Positions 36,523 through 48,023 of a stretch of DNA of 64,000 nt are shown piece after piece. This DNA is from Oscheius sp. JU75 (taxonomy: Eukaryota > Nematoda > Chromadorea > Rhabditida > Rhabditidae). The notes beneath the pieces are model-generated. The model searched no databases. It saw only the letters and a list, made by a program, of their open reading frames with translations, and was not told the DNA's origin. Both the position numbers and the translations under genes were made by a program. The DNA lies in assembly GCA_037178855.1 (NCBI GenBank), contig JASJZC010000006.1:9590501-9654500 (forward strand), in the 5' to 3' direction. Each line of letters begins with the position of its first letter. Within the stretch, counting starts at the first letter, position 1.

Positions 36523-38611
36523 CTCTGGAAACTTAGCAGTTTTGGGGTCTAAAAGAAGAAGTAGGAGTGGGATTTTTCGTTCAGGAAAGGCCAAAAATGG
36601 AAAAAATCCGAAATGATCCAGCAAAAGCAACATTCACGTGGAAGAAAATAATGTCCAACGAGCTAACGATTTTGACGCTGTTATGCGAAGCGATAACATG
36701 TCTTTTTTGAAGGGTTTCATGGCTTGACGTGTTCTTTATCAAAGGAAATAGATTGAGTGATATTATCGGGAAAGAAGTGCATAAATAGGGAGAAGTAGAA
36801 ATCATACAGCAGTAAAAAAGATGTTTTGGGGGTACTAAGTTCAGTTTCTGCCATTTTACATCGGTATAAGGTTCTTTTATAGGGCTCGGTTTATTGAGAA
36901 TAGGAAGTACGAAAACTCAAAAAAAAATAGCCGAAAGAAGATAAGAAAGAACAGCAAAATTAATTTGTAGTAATTTCAAATCTGCCACCCAAATTTGAAT
37001 GTTTTAGTGTTCGTGACGGGACCCTAGTATTAGGCGGCGAGTTTGAAATTCCAGATAATTTTCTTGAAAATACTGTTAATTTTGTCCGTGTCTGTCCAAT
37101 CTTCGGATCAGTCTCTCGACTGAGACATAGCCTCGGGTCCGAACCAAAAGTCTGTCCATCTCTGTTTCCAGAACAGTCCCAATCAATCAGCTGACCAATA
37201 AGTGTGACCGCGCGCGGAAGCCTCAAAGAGCGTAAGCGCGCCACCTCCCGTTGTTTTCCTCTCCCGTCGTCCGGTTCGCTCACTGTATTGATCTCGCGAG
37301 AAAGAGTAAGAGAGAGGTGCCTCAAATTGTTACTGCCTCGCCTCTTCTTCACTGGTTCCCATTGAAATTCGACTCGCTGCCACCAACTTCCTCCTCTTTT
37401 GTGTCCTTCGTTCCATCTCATTTGACTCCTGCGTCCTGTTTTGCTCGTCCTTCTCCCTCTCTCCCACATGCAAATCCTCTTAATTGTCTCTTCTCTGTTA
37501 TTTCCCATCCATCACTCTATCTCCCACACCATCTCTCAACCTAGCCATGTGTAGGTGGAGGAGAGAGAGAGACAGAGCTGTCAAATCGTCTCAGCCCCCG
37601 TCCTACATCACCCCCCTGGACCCATTTACCAGCCTCAGTCACCACAGCTGTTTGTCAACATCGATTGTCACACAGCTTGGCTGCCAGTCTCTTGAGCACT
37701 TTAGCACTCGAATTTTCTCTCTCCTTATTGGGTTATCGCCTCTTCCAATGTCGGCACTTCCTCTCTCTCTCTCTCTCTCTCTCTGTCGTCTCCCTTTAAT
37801 GACCAATTTGGTCTCTATCGCCTAAATTGGAGAAGCGGGGTCTCTATTTCAAGTGAGTCAAAAAGGTTTTTAATTCTGGTTGGGCAGATACTAACCTAAC
37901 AAGAGTAAGTTCTGAGCAATGAAACATAGGGGTTCCGGAGAAATTTCGTAATTTTTCGAGCACGACTGTTTTTGTGGTGTCTAAAAGTAATACAAGTTTA
38001 GTCACATACCGTTTTAGCTGTAGACACTGTCTCTTAGTCTCACAGTCTCTCAACTTCTCTGTTTCTTTGGCTGTCTCTGCCTCTGTTATTCTTGAAGTCG
38101 TTTCGGCAGAAATGAACTGGTGGACTTGACCATCTGATATACCATGGACTTAGGTTGGCATAACTTTCACTGACTTTCTGATCTTACACAGGGAAACCTG
38201 GCTGACAAGTTGGCATTAGGGTGACAGGTTGACACTTTTCAATTGACATGCTGCTGAAATCGGAAGAAGCTGGTCCCTTGCTGTAATTGTGAAATTTCAT
38301 GATACAAGTCCTTTGAATAATTGCAGGTACCATAACACCAGCTTCTCTCGGTCACTCTGACAGCTATTTCTGACAGCAAACACCCATGTTCGGCACCAAT
38401 AAAAGCCTAATTTTCTCCAAACACGGCTTGTTTACCCCCCCCCCCCTTTACAATGGCCTCAAAAGTGTGTTTATCAGGATCCGGACCACCAGAGTCGTTT
38501 CGTCCTGTCGGCTTATTCTCCCTCGTAAATTTTCTGCCTTTTCGGCGACCCTTTTGCGGGCAGCCGCCCACCGTAATCACTTTAATCAACCCCAAGCGCC
38601 TCCCTGCCGCC
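36523..38611. other. Divergent intergenic region, SRPRA and four-pass protein
   Basis: About 2.1 kb between two divergent genes. It is CT-rich (perfect TC run at 37759-37784) and holds a run of 12 C near 38435-38446. No supportable exon; a 182-codon minus-strand frame (36960-37508) has no domain, splice or start support. It should contain both promoters. Confidence 0.55.
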
Positions 38612-39797
38612 ATGCAATTTCGACTGAACTCGGTTCGGCCGAAGACTCTTCTTGGGCAGCAGACCAGTAAGTTCAGAGGTCCGCTATCTCTTCCTCTTCC
38701 GTTTGGTTCAGTACTGAAAAGAGAGTTCAGGATCTGTTAGCAGCAGTTACTCGATGTACTTCGGTCTCTATGACTGGCTCTCTCATCCCACCCCGGGCTC
38801 GCGATGCAGCTGTAGCGTCAATGTCAAGGTGAGAAAGTGCCCTCACTCTAAGGGAATCAGTCTAGAAGAGCATCCTGATCGTGGCCACGTTCCTGCTTCT
38901 GATAGCCCTCGGCATGGCCCAGTACATCTTCATCGAAAAGTTCTATCTCATCGTCAAGCCTATCTGTAAGTGACTGTCCTGTCGCGTTGACGCGCTGAAG
39001 CGTGACTAATTCTAATTTCTATCGGTCGATTCGGGTCTTTTGAAAGAAAAAGAAGCGTCAGTGAGAAACCTGACAAAGTCTTGGATAATGAGCCCTTTCA
39101 GTTCATGCCATTCTTCTGCTGTTCGAGCTGGTCAGTTTCCTTCTGTTCATCTACGCCCTGTACGCTGAAAGAGGTCCATTCTTCCTGCCACTGCTTCTCA
39201 CTCAGGTAAGTAACAGAGACAGAGAGATTGAGAAACAAAGAGACAGAGAAACAGAGCGACAGAGACATGGAGACAGAGAGACCGAGAGATAGAGAGACAA
39301 AGAGATAGTGACCCTGAGACGGAGAGACAGAAAGACAGAGAGAGACAGAGAGACAAAGATAAAGAGACAGAGCGACAAGAGATATACAGTCAGTGAATCA
39401 TAGAGACATTTTCAGACCATCAGGGTGGTGTCTCTCTTCGCAGTGATGGTCTACTACACCTACCAGCTGTTTATCCAGGAGAATAATCCACCTACTGTTC
39501 ACATTCCAGCTCTACAGTACGACGACTACCATAAAACCAGTTGGTTCAGTATCTTTTCCAGTCAAACGCCCTCTTTCAGAAGCGTTCCTATTCGCCCTAC
39601 TGGGGCATTTATCTTTTCTCTTCTTCGGGCATCTCTTCCTCTTCTACACCATGTTTGCCTGCTTTCGAATGTACAGCGGGGCGCAGTCACGGCGTCCTCA
39701 GAAAGAGTACGAGATAGCTCGACCTGTCCATACTGTTATTGTTCTCGAGCAACCGATCGAGGAGGCCATGTACGGCAAAAAGACCTCCACTAATTAG
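38612..39797 (+). CDS. Four-pass membrane protein of unknown function
   Basis: Predicted 232-residue membrane protein. Exons 38612-38666, 38731-38828, 38866-38965, 39102-39205, 39416-39539 and 39580-39797 join in frame. After a soluble N-terminus with CSCS there are four hydrophobic helices: [55 protein letters not shown] and [21 protein letters not shown] cytosolic-looking tail ([18 protein letters not shown]) follows and ends YGKKTSTN. The layout recalls small tetraspan families such as LAPTM-like or nematode DUF proteins, but I do not recognise a specific one. The last intron (39540-39579, 40 bp) uses a GTTGG donor; intron 39206-39415 is almost entirely GAGACA repeat. The ATG context is GCCGCCATG. 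Confidence 0.75.
39206..39415. repeat. GAGACA-type simple repeat filling an intron
   Basis: About 180 bp of imperfect GAGACAGA units. On this strand it is purine-rich, the opposite of the 13.7-kb tract. Confidence 0.85.
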
Positions 39798-39854
39798 TCA
39801 GTGTACTGTATAGTGCCTCTATTAGAAGCTCCCGCCACACCCAAATTTGTACTT

Positions 39855-39965
39855 TTCGGGTTTAGGACAGCATTTTTGAGATTTTCAGTGTTTTGCAAAA
39901 TTGTTGCTCTTTTTCTGTTCTACAACTTTCCAAAGCATCAAAACGCTCGAAAACGCCATCTTGTT
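39855..39965. repeat. Foldback element copy (intergenic)
   Basis: GTGTTTTGCAAAATTGTTG, a loop, then CTACAACTTTCCAAAGCATC and GCTCGAAAACGCCATCTTG. Confidence 0.6.
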
Positions 39966-40044
39966 ATCTGAATATGCGTACGCAATTGCGTGTTGCGCAC
40001 CAGAACTGAGTGAAATACTTTTGCCGAAACACTGAAGTTTTAGT

Positions 40045-40135
40045 GGTCAAGGCGGCATTTTTTTCCTGCAAAGCTGTATCATAGATCAAGGACTACATTT
40101 TTGCAGAACATCGAAAAGTTCAAAGAGGCTATCGT
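40045..40135. repeat. Foldback element copy (intergenic)
   Basis: GGTCAAGGCGGCATTTTTTT, TGCAAAGCTGTATC, a loop, then CTACATTTTTGCAGAACATC and GAAAAGTTC. Confidence 0.6.
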
Positions 40136-40312
40136 GACCGCAAAATATCGTGTTGAGCGCGGGCGTCTCTTAGAGTAATTACAGTAACGCATCTCCCAAG
40201 CTAATCCATGTATCCGCTAACTTCCCCTACGGGTTCACACGTGTACAGTATTCGCATTCTCAAGGTTATAAATCTGTTTTTATGGTCGCTTTCACAGGAC
40301 AATGGGGTGAGA

Positions 40313-41888
40313 TCACTTTTCCAACAACAACTGAACCGTCTTCGTGAAAGTTTCCATCACCTCGAGCTGCCTCCTCTGCAGCTCCGAGGTCTCCTCGAAA
40401 AACTTGATTTGTGCCTGAACGAGCCGCTCGACCAGGACATGGTTCTTTTCCTTGGCCGCGACCGTCTTGACGACGGCGTTGATCGAGTCGTCGATAGAAG
40501 ATGGGTTGACTGGACTGGCGAGAATGGCCGGGGCGGAGATCATCGGGATTGGGAGAGCGTCTTGGGACATCTGAATAGGTGTTAGGGATGAAAAAGCTAA
40601 GTAGGTACCATAAGAAAAGTGTTGGCAGGTATTTGGGTCTGGAGAGGGGCTACCAAAGGCTGGGCGTCTTTCTGAACCCGAGAGTGACAGTACGAGGAAT
40701 ATCGAACCTTGTTCTCTGCTCCCATTATATCTTTAAGGAGACTGGTAATATCCCCGTCTTTGCTTTCTAATCGCTCCCGTTCTTCGTAAAATCTGAAGAT
40801 TCTGTCGACTGCCTTGTCATCGACGGTTTTTGGGCTAAATCAAGGTCATGGTATGGCTTGTACTGTCCCCAAACTCAGTGATAGCACTCTCAATCAGATC
40901 GACTGGTACCTTCGTCTTCTGATGCCTCCAAATGATCTGGATCTGTTCTACGGGTATCACTCGTCCACATTCCTCAATCACGGCCTGTTTGATTTCCTGC
41001 CAGGCTATCCATCGTGTCTGGTTTGCTTGTGGAGTTCTGAATAGGTGATGCTATCTTTCTGTCTCTGTGTCTCTCTGGGTCTCTCTGTTTCGCTGTCCCT
41101 CTGTCTCTCTGCATACCTCGATTTGGCGTTGCTTTTGTCAATCAACAGGGACGACCGACGAAGTACTTCCTTCACAATGACCTTATAGGCCTGTGTCGGG
41201 TATGGAATTCTTCCCCCGTATGGAGTGACAGGACTCGTAGAAGCCTTTTTCTTCTTCACTTCGTCCTCATCAAGAAGTTCCACCTTGAAATCCGGGTCAA
41301 TTACCTAAGCTAATGAGAGAATGAGGGCTGTCTACTCACAGCCAGGAGGGATGAGTTGATTGAGGGAGATCCTGGTCCTTTTGTTGATCTAAACTTTGAT
41401 GGTCATTCAAAAATTACGCATTTTTACCCAGGAGAGTCTGGATTCTCTTCTTTGTGATAGATGGACTTCAATTCGTCAACATTGACTTTGTCTCCGAAGC
41501 GGATGGAAGCCAAGACGCCGATCTCATTCCAAGCCTTTTCTTTGATCTGGAAATGCCACATAGACTTAGACTTCTGTCACAAGTGGTCATATTCGGTTAG
41601 CGTCCGTTAAATTCTGTCAACATCTGTCAGGCCATCAATACGAGAGATTTCTGTCAACTCCTGTCAACTTCTGTCAACCGTTGATCACCTTGAGCCTTCC
41701 ATTATTCTATGTCCGTTTGCTCTGCGTCCTGTCGATTTCACCCAACTCACGTCATTGTTTTCGCCTTCGAAGATGGCCTCCTTCCTCAAATTGACTTCCC
41801 TGGCCAGCCATTTGCTCAGCGACATTTCCGTGCTCCTCACGAAGGGTCTTTTCCTCGTCGTGGTGAAGAACGGCGCCGCCTGAGACAT
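40313..41888 (-). CDS. Two-domain Myb/SANT-like DNA-binding protein
   Basis: Predicted nuclear protein of 367 residues. Exons 41751-41888, 41428-41546, 41340-41388, 41117-41304, 40875-41036, 40708-40834, 40609-40671 and 40313-40570 keep frame. Two helical modules resemble the Myb/SANT-like (zeste/MADF-type) fold: the first has LSKWLAREVNLRKEAIF, KEKAWNEIGVLASIRFG and VNVDELKSIYHKEE; the second has YKVIVKEVLRRSSLLID, TRWIAWQEIKQAVIEECG and IPVEQIQIIWRHQKTK. The C-terminal coiled coil (VERLVQAQIKFFEETSELQR, QLEVMETFTKTVQLLLEK) suggests self-association, as in many zeste-type proteins. The intron at 40672-40707 is 36 bp, a multiple of three, so its retention would also be open. It starts 420 bp after the C2H2/AT-hook gene on the same strand. 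The domain assignment is inferred from spacing of Trp and hydrophobic residues. Confidence 0.75.
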
Positions 41889-42307
41889 CGTCCCAGAATG
41901 AACGAGAGGTGCGTTTTGGTTGTTGACGAGAGAGAGAAACAGAGAGCTTCGCCGAGGCACGTCGCGACCTTTCTCCGTCTCGTTCCAACGAAATGCTCTC
42001 TCGTAGCCAAGGTACGCTGTCGTCTCTTCGTCGAGACCGCTCTCTCAGTCTATGTCGCGATATCGATTTGTGGCGACTCTCTCTCTCTCTCTTTTGAAAA
42101 GTACAAAGACGAGACAAAATAACTGGCGGCCGGCAAGCAATAAATGTCTGCTTCTTTAAATGTATCTATCTGTCTCTCTGTCTCATAAAATACAGTTTAT
42201 CAGAGTACACATTTACCGGAATAGGGAGATTAAACAAGGCCAATTTGGGTTATTACTACGAGGTTGGGTGACCGTAAAGGGTAAACGGAGATTATGGGGC
42301 GACCTTT
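41889..42307. other. Short intergenic region
   Basis: Promoter or intercistronic DNA between two minus-strand genes. No exon is seen. TC-rich runs lie near 42075-42095 and 42165-42185. Confidence 0.5.
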
Positions 42308-45300
42308 TTACATGTCCATGAGCTTGTGGCTCGGACGAACGACTCGACCAGTTCTGGTACGAGAAGGGAGATTCACAGAGTCTTGGTCATAATCAACGTT
42401 TTCTTCTTTGACTCTTCTATCCGGAGCTGGAGCAACTACTTCCACTGGAACGAGGCTCTTGGGCTTGCGACCGCGTTTCTGAAAAGTGTATACATTTTAT
42501 CGTACCATATACAAAATTGGCATCGAATACTGACGGTTTTGACGAGTCTTAGAGGTCGTAGGACTCCCAAAAAGTGATTCGAAAAGTGAGAAAAATGTTT
42601 CACAATGTTGGGGATCGAACCTATCACCTTGCAATTGGTAGGCAGACCTATGCTTTAGAGGTGTCGCCGCACACAAGCTTCTCACTACAGCATAAGGATA
42701 ATTTTTATGCGGAATACGATCGAATGACTTTCAAAATTACTCAAGAAGAGACAAAGTAGGCTTACCTTCTTGGCAGGGGGCTCCATCTCCGGCTCCTGGT
42801 CGACTATGATCTGTTCCTGGTCCTCCATATGTCCACTGTTATCCATGACTTGTTCCTCATGCTCCTCATGCATGTGCATGCTTGTTGACTGCTCGTGTTC
42901 CATCTGAATCGGACCCTCAGTTCAGACAACACCTCCTCACTTACAGCAGTCAGATAAGAGTCATCGATAGCGTCGACAGTTCCGTCAACTGTTACCGAAG
43001 GATCATCATATTGATTGTTGTCCATCTCCTGCATCTCTGCGTGTCGCATCATGTAAGGATCCCCGGCATCAGAAGACTTGGCGCCCATTCCAGGCTCATT
43101 TGACTTCATGCGAGTCAACGTCGCGGCCGTCTTGACATTTTCACAAATCTTCTCCAGCATATCGATTGGGAGCTCGGCAAAGGGCGACGTGCGAATGTAC
43201 CGTCCGAGCTGGAAAACATTGTTCCTGATGGTTTCGCGCAGGTGTCGGCGTCTGTTCTCGACCCTCTTGATCTCAGCCATGTCTCTCAGAATCGTCGACT
43301 CGTTGTTCATGTACTGCTCCAGACAGCGTCGCTCGGTCTCGGTTAAGATTGCTGAAGGGAAAGGTGGGAAGAGACAAAAGTTTGGATACCTGACTCGTCG
43401 AAACTGAGCTCGTCACAGTCCGCGGCAATGTTCTTTCCGGACTCACGAGCCTTGTTGCGCTTTCTTGCATTGCTGTTCCTGGTCGAGATCACGGCGCTGA
43501 TGTCCTTTGGTGTGAGACAGAGAATTTTGCGCTCTACAGCAGAGCCAGGAAGAGCGAACTGTTGACGCTCCTCTGGAATAGACGTGGGGTTCTCTGTTAC
43601 ACTGTCTTTCTGTTCCTCTGTCTCTCCGTCTTAAAGTCTGTCTCTTTTTTTCTGTCTATTTTCCTCTCTGTCTCACTGTCTCACCTTTCAAAACCATCAG
43701 GATGACAGTCGGCTGAAGTTTCTTCCTATGCATATCATAGATCCGTTCTTTGACTTGCTGAGGGAGACGAAGTCTCTCGTCCTCGTGCAGATGATGGTCA
43801 CAGTAGCGGACTTCGATCTGTCTGAAGTCACGGCTTGTACCGTCTACCCGACTGTAAACTGACCCATTCGGAAGGAAAGCTTTGCGATAGAAGGCAGTAC
43901 AGGCATCTTCAGTTCGGAGCTGCGGCTTCCCTCCCGTGATTCGATTGGCAAATGGATCCTCTGGACGCTGCACGTAGCCAGATTCCACCGGTTCACCGTA
44001 AAGTCCCTGAAATATTTCAATTACAACTTGTGTCATTCTTTCACCTACCACTTCATCACAGATACGCATGGTCTTGTCCTTGGCCATGGCTTGGGTCCGG
44101 TTACAGCGGAAGTACTGAACCATGCCGGTCTTGATCATCTTGTTGCCTCGGGACATTCGGAAGTTTCCACCCTTGGCCTCCAGTTCCTGAAGGAACGCGC
44201 CAAAAGTCTCCTTGCTCTCAAAAACCTCCGTCTTGATGTCGGTCGGAGCATTGTGGATCTGGTGCATGTGCTCACAGAGCTTCTCGACGGTCCCAAGCTT
44301 TTCGTCGCACTGAATCAGGTTTAAACCAATTGAAAGTACAAGAAACATACCCCGGGAACACTGCACGGGAATCTCTTCGGGGTGAACATGTTGCAGATTC
44401 CGTACTTTTTGATCATCCGACTATGGTGGTAGTAGATTGATCTCTTGAGATGGAGCTTGCAGCCCGGGCAATAGCGGGTATCGGTGTAGCACTGAAGACA
44501 GAAAGTAATGGATGAACCTAGGGCTTCTTACATTGGGCATGACCATTTGGTTCTGTTGGTAGCCATTCGAATCGGCGTAGTACTCTTCGCGGATGTCCTG
44601 CATGATGACCTGCTCACGATGGTTCATCTTGTCTTGTTCCTGAAGAAATGGGGTTAGAGACAGAGATTCTAACTCACTCTGTAATCCATCTCAACCAGTT
44701 CCGTGTCATCGTCCATGATGTACTGCATCGCTATTTGACCGTCATCGTTACTGTCCAGATGCTCCACGTCGATTTGAGCTTCTCCACCATTCTGACTATC
44801 GTCAGCAGCTTCCTCAAGCTGCGGCATGTCCGTGTACTCAGCCGAGTCGATGTCCTTTTTGTCCATCTGCCTATGTTGCTCATCCAGTGATTCAGACTCC
44901 TTGTAGATTCTATCAGCCGTCTCGGGTGGTACATCTCCGAAGTCTCGACCACCCCGTCTAACGGGATTGGGCTTGGTTCTGACAGGCAGTTTCTGTCCCT
45001 TCGAGTCGAGAATCGTCCGGAATGTGTTCCTCATGTGGTCGGGGAGAACGTCATAGATCTCGTAGACTTCCAACTGTCTGAAGAAGATACCGTAAAAGGC
45101 CACCTTGCAAAAACCCAAGCTTTTAGTGTCAGGACATCATTTTTGAACTTTTTGGTGTTCTGCAACGTTGTAGCCCTTGATCTGCCCTACAACATTGCAG
45201 AGAAACCCGAAGACTGAAAATCACATTCTAGACCGGAAACAAGCTTTAGAAAATCTGACATTTGCTAACTGCATTTCCCGCCCGTACTATCTCGACCCGT

Positions 45301-46288
45301 CCCAATACGACTCGGTGAGATGGTACAGGTGAGTAGAGCCGGCTGCAGTGCAGAAAGTCACGCCTGTTCTGAGTCATTTTGCATGGTTAGACCTTGATTT
45401 CCAAGCAACAATGCTTTACAAAGTTGTAGCCCGTGATCTGCTCTACACCTTGGTAGAACATCGAAAAAACAAGCAAAAAAATACCATCTTGACCCCCTAA
45501 AGTTAAGAGTGAAAGACGAACCTCTTCTGCTCCTCTCTCCAATTTCCGTGATTTTTGGCGGGAAGGGTGGCTACAGGTAGGAGTCTTTTCGTCTGAGCGG
45601 GAACTAAATTCTTGTTTATTAAATCGGAGTCGTTTCTACTACCTGGAAAGTTGGGCTTGACGACTGGAGCCTGCTGTCTCGAAGTCCCTTGCTCGTAGAC
45701 GAAACCACGTTGAGGCATAGCAGGGCGACGAAGAATCCGAGGAGAGCTCTGTGTCTACAGTTTATTTGAAGACATTGTTAGAGACTACCTTTTGGACGGC
45801 CACATGCTGGACATACTCTGTCCTCATCCCCTTCCGCTGGTCTTTGGCTCCTCGAGACAGAGCGACCAGTGACTGCGTAGCCATTTCGTCCTCCATAACC
45901 TCGCCATTTCCATCTAGAATCACTTCGCCCACGGCCAAGTCTCCTTCCTCGACGTACTCGATTTGGACACCGTCTGGAAAAGACTGTCTCTGTGGGAAAG
46001 TCTAGAACTACCTCCAAGCATGTCCTCGTGGACGAGTTCCTCTGAGATTATCTCCTCTTCTTGATGATCCAATTCCTCGAGATCTGAAAGGGGTCGTGAT
46101 TTGATAAGTAAAAGAGAGACAAAGACCGAGACGGCAACAGCGACAGAGAGATAGTGACAGAGAGACAGAGAGACAGGTTAATTTCATTACTCATTTGCTA
46201 TCAGACACCCACCCTGATTATCGTAGTCGTCCTTCAACTGATCCTCGTACTGTTCCATTTTTACGTCTGGCTGTCGTCCTGAAGCCAT
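42308..46288 (-). CDS. C2H2/AT-hook nuclear protein with transposase-derived type domain
   Basis: Predicted 885-residue nuclear protein. Fourteen exons: 46213-46288, 46012-46083, 45789-45973, 45643-45754, 45522-45603, 44678-45077, 44532-44639, 44351-44491, 44049-44309, 43685-44006, 43390-43572, 42945-43351, 42766-42903, 42308-42478. The N-terminal 300 residues are acidic. About residue 388 begins a C2H2 finger (CSVPGC...HMHQIH across a junction). It is followed by the pattern VQYFRCNRT...ACTAFYRKAF...VRYCDHHLHEDERLRLP...VILMVLK, which matches the zinc-finger-linked domain found in many animal proteins derived from Mutator-like transposases. The C-terminus has an AT-hook core (KRGRKPKS) and basic tail. 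A CxxC-like pair (CYTDTRYCPGCK) precedes the finger. The ATG lies 2 nt after GATTTTCAG. It is probably a chromatin or transcription factor; no orthologue is assigned. Intron 45078-45521 holds two foldback copies. Confidence 0.82.
42604..42679 (-). repeat. tRNA-like element (intron, minus strand)
   Basis: Minus strand: a GTGCGGCGACACC-like 5' half, anticodon-arm-like CTACCAATTGCAAGG, B box AGGTTCGATCCCC. Confidence 0.5.
45118..45225. repeat. Foldback element copy (intron)
   Basis: GGTGTTCTGCAACGTTGTAG, CCCTTGATCTGCC, then CTACAACATTGCAGAG. It is followed near 45275 by TTTCCCGCCCGTACTATCTC. Confidence 0.7.
45400..45495. repeat. Foldback element copy (intron)
   Basis: TTACAAAGTTGTAGCCCGTG, ATCTGCT, then CTACACCTTGGTAGAACATC and CATCTTGACCCC. 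Confidence 0.65.
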
Positions 46289-47037
46289 CACTGAAAATCT
46301 CACATTTGTCTCAAAAACGTAGGATTGAAAAGCAAGATAGTATCGATTGTGAAATTTCTTTCGAAAACGTATAAAATGCCTAAAACCAACTAAATAGTTT
46401 GGTGACTCATCTAACTTTGCTCTATCTGACTACTCGGTGCTCCAAATCAGAATAAGGAAAAAGGAAAAATTGAAATGCGATTGGAGCGGTCGATGGAGCA
46501 ACCTGCGCCGCGGCGAACATTTGGGAGGATGTTTGCGCCAAAGCCAGTCTCAAGCGTGCTAGGCCGCGAACCGCGTCGCAAGTGGTCATGCGTTGCGTGT
46601 TATCGATTTCTGGTTACATGGAGGACAGAGAGATCGGTTCCCGCCAAAACACAAAGAACAGCCATGTTTGGTTGGCACAAAGGGAGACTAGGGAGCGAGT
46701 TTTCATTCAAAGTGGTGCAATTCGATAGTTTTTGGAAGGAGGAATCTAGAATTTACTGCCAGAGGTTCTAAGAACCTGGCTTCACTGGAATATGACACTC
46801 GTAAATCAAAAGAACCGTAACATCGTAATTTCAGTATGCGAGGTAGCGATGACATTGTAGTAAAAATATTTCGGGGATCTTGTTCCTGATGGTGCAGCGC
46901 CTAATGGCGCGGCCTTTGGCCCATAGATTCGGGGGTTTGAAGCCTGGATCATAAAAATGGTCTTTTTATAGCTTTGAAGTATTGCTTCATTAAATTTTTT
47001 GTGAAAAATGTGAGACAGATACATTTCATACAGGGAG
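46289..47037. other. Intergenic region with a tRNA-like element
   Basis: No exon that I can support. A tRNA-like copy lies at 46887-46950. Confidence 0.5.
46887..46950 (+). repeat. tRNA-like element
   Basis: TGGTGCAGCGCCTAATGGCG with a weakened B box (GGGTTTGAAGCC). Confidence 0.45.
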
Positions 47038-48023
47038 TCAGTCAAAAATGACAGCCACAATATACTGATTGGTCGAGGGCCAGTAGGCACTCCCGGCTCC
47101 GACCGTCCTCAGCCAGTCGAGATTGATGTAATTGCTTGTTTTGAACTCGACAGCCTCTTCGTACCAATCGTCTACTATTCTTCCTGTGACTCTGCTGCCT
47201 CTCCATATGCACATCTTTTCGTTTATGTCCTTTCTGAACAATCCTGTCATTACCCGAAAAAAAACAGGGGTACCTGAAAACTCCAGTGGTTACGATTTTC
47301 TCGGCCCATCTCCCAGCTTGAGCAGCCAGCCGTGGACAGGGGACGAGTTCGCGCTTTCCATTCCTTCTACGAATCTCGTTGATTCTTTCCAGTATACTCG
47401 AGAGAGGAGAGTCTCCGGACAGTGGGTCCCTTCCGAAGTAGATCTGCTCTCTTCTAAAACGGTAATTTAGGGGAATCCAGCCCAAAGACCACCTCTCAGG
47501 TCTGTCCCAGTCAATTGCCTCGTAGACTGGTTCAGGAGCGACGTCTTCTCTGGAAGGGGCAGATAAAACTGTCGGAGACAGAGAGATTGAGAAATAGAGA
47601 GACAGAGTGACAGAGAAACAGAAATAGAGACAGAGAGAGTGTCTGAACTACCTTCTCCAAGTGACAGTCTCCTGTCGTCTACGAGGCGAAGGAGCGAGAG
47701 GCGGAACTCTGAAAGTAAGTTAGCCCAAAACGTTTAGGCATCACCTGACAGTCTGAAGCTTATGGTACTCATCCTCCCGAGAGTACGACTCAAAGACAGG
47801 TTCAGTTCTCACAAAAGGTGGATCTAAAGAGACTGGTAGATACTTTTGAAAACCTACCAATGTATTCAAACGAATGTCTCTTCAATGTTTCAGAACTGTA
47901 CCTTGGTTTAGGAGAAACAGAATGTGACCGATGTCTATGACTCTTATTCATTGGGTACCATCTGAACTGACCTGGGGACAGCTGGAGATATTGGCTCCGT
48001 ATGGTCTCTATGATGTGGGTCAT
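47038..48023 (-). CDS. CAP-domain (SCP/PR-1/GAPR-1-like) protein
   Basis: Predicted 257-residue protein. Exons are 47858-48023, 47745-47823, 47652-47708, 47274-47549 and 47038-47233. The CAP fold is seen in the C-terminal half: ILERINEIRRRNGKRELVPC, PRLAAQAGRWAEKIVTTGVF, VTGRIVDDWYEEAVEF, then WLRTVGAGSAYWPSTNQYIV and a closing VAVIFD. This matches the GAPR-1-like order (LN..R..HG, A..WA..L, WY.E, VG.G.A, ..VA.Y). The usual HFTQVVW histidine is replaced (NYINLDW) and the GEN block reads NEKM, so the metal-binding cavity looks lost. There is no signal peptide; the N-terminus (MTHIIETIRSQYLQL) is followed by a basic, disordered stretch. Unlike most nematode CAP proteins (secreted venom-allergen-like), it is probably intracellular. 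Function unknown. Confidence 0.78.

Larger units (their letters stand above)
39798..40312. other. Convergent intergenic region with two foldback copies
   Basis: Lies between the ends of two convergent genes. Foldback-family sequences sit at about 39855-39965 and 40045-40135. No gene is seen. Confidence 0.6.

Noticed and set aside
36960-37508. 182-codon minus-strand reading frame
   Set aside because: Low-complexity, Arg-rich product of purine-rich DNA in a divergent promoter region; no domain, no splice pattern.
40672-40707. Treating the 36-bp segment as coding in the Myb/SANT-like gene
   Set aside because: It is open in frame, but its ends (GTTCG...GGTTCAG) and size match other introns here; retention cannot be excluded.
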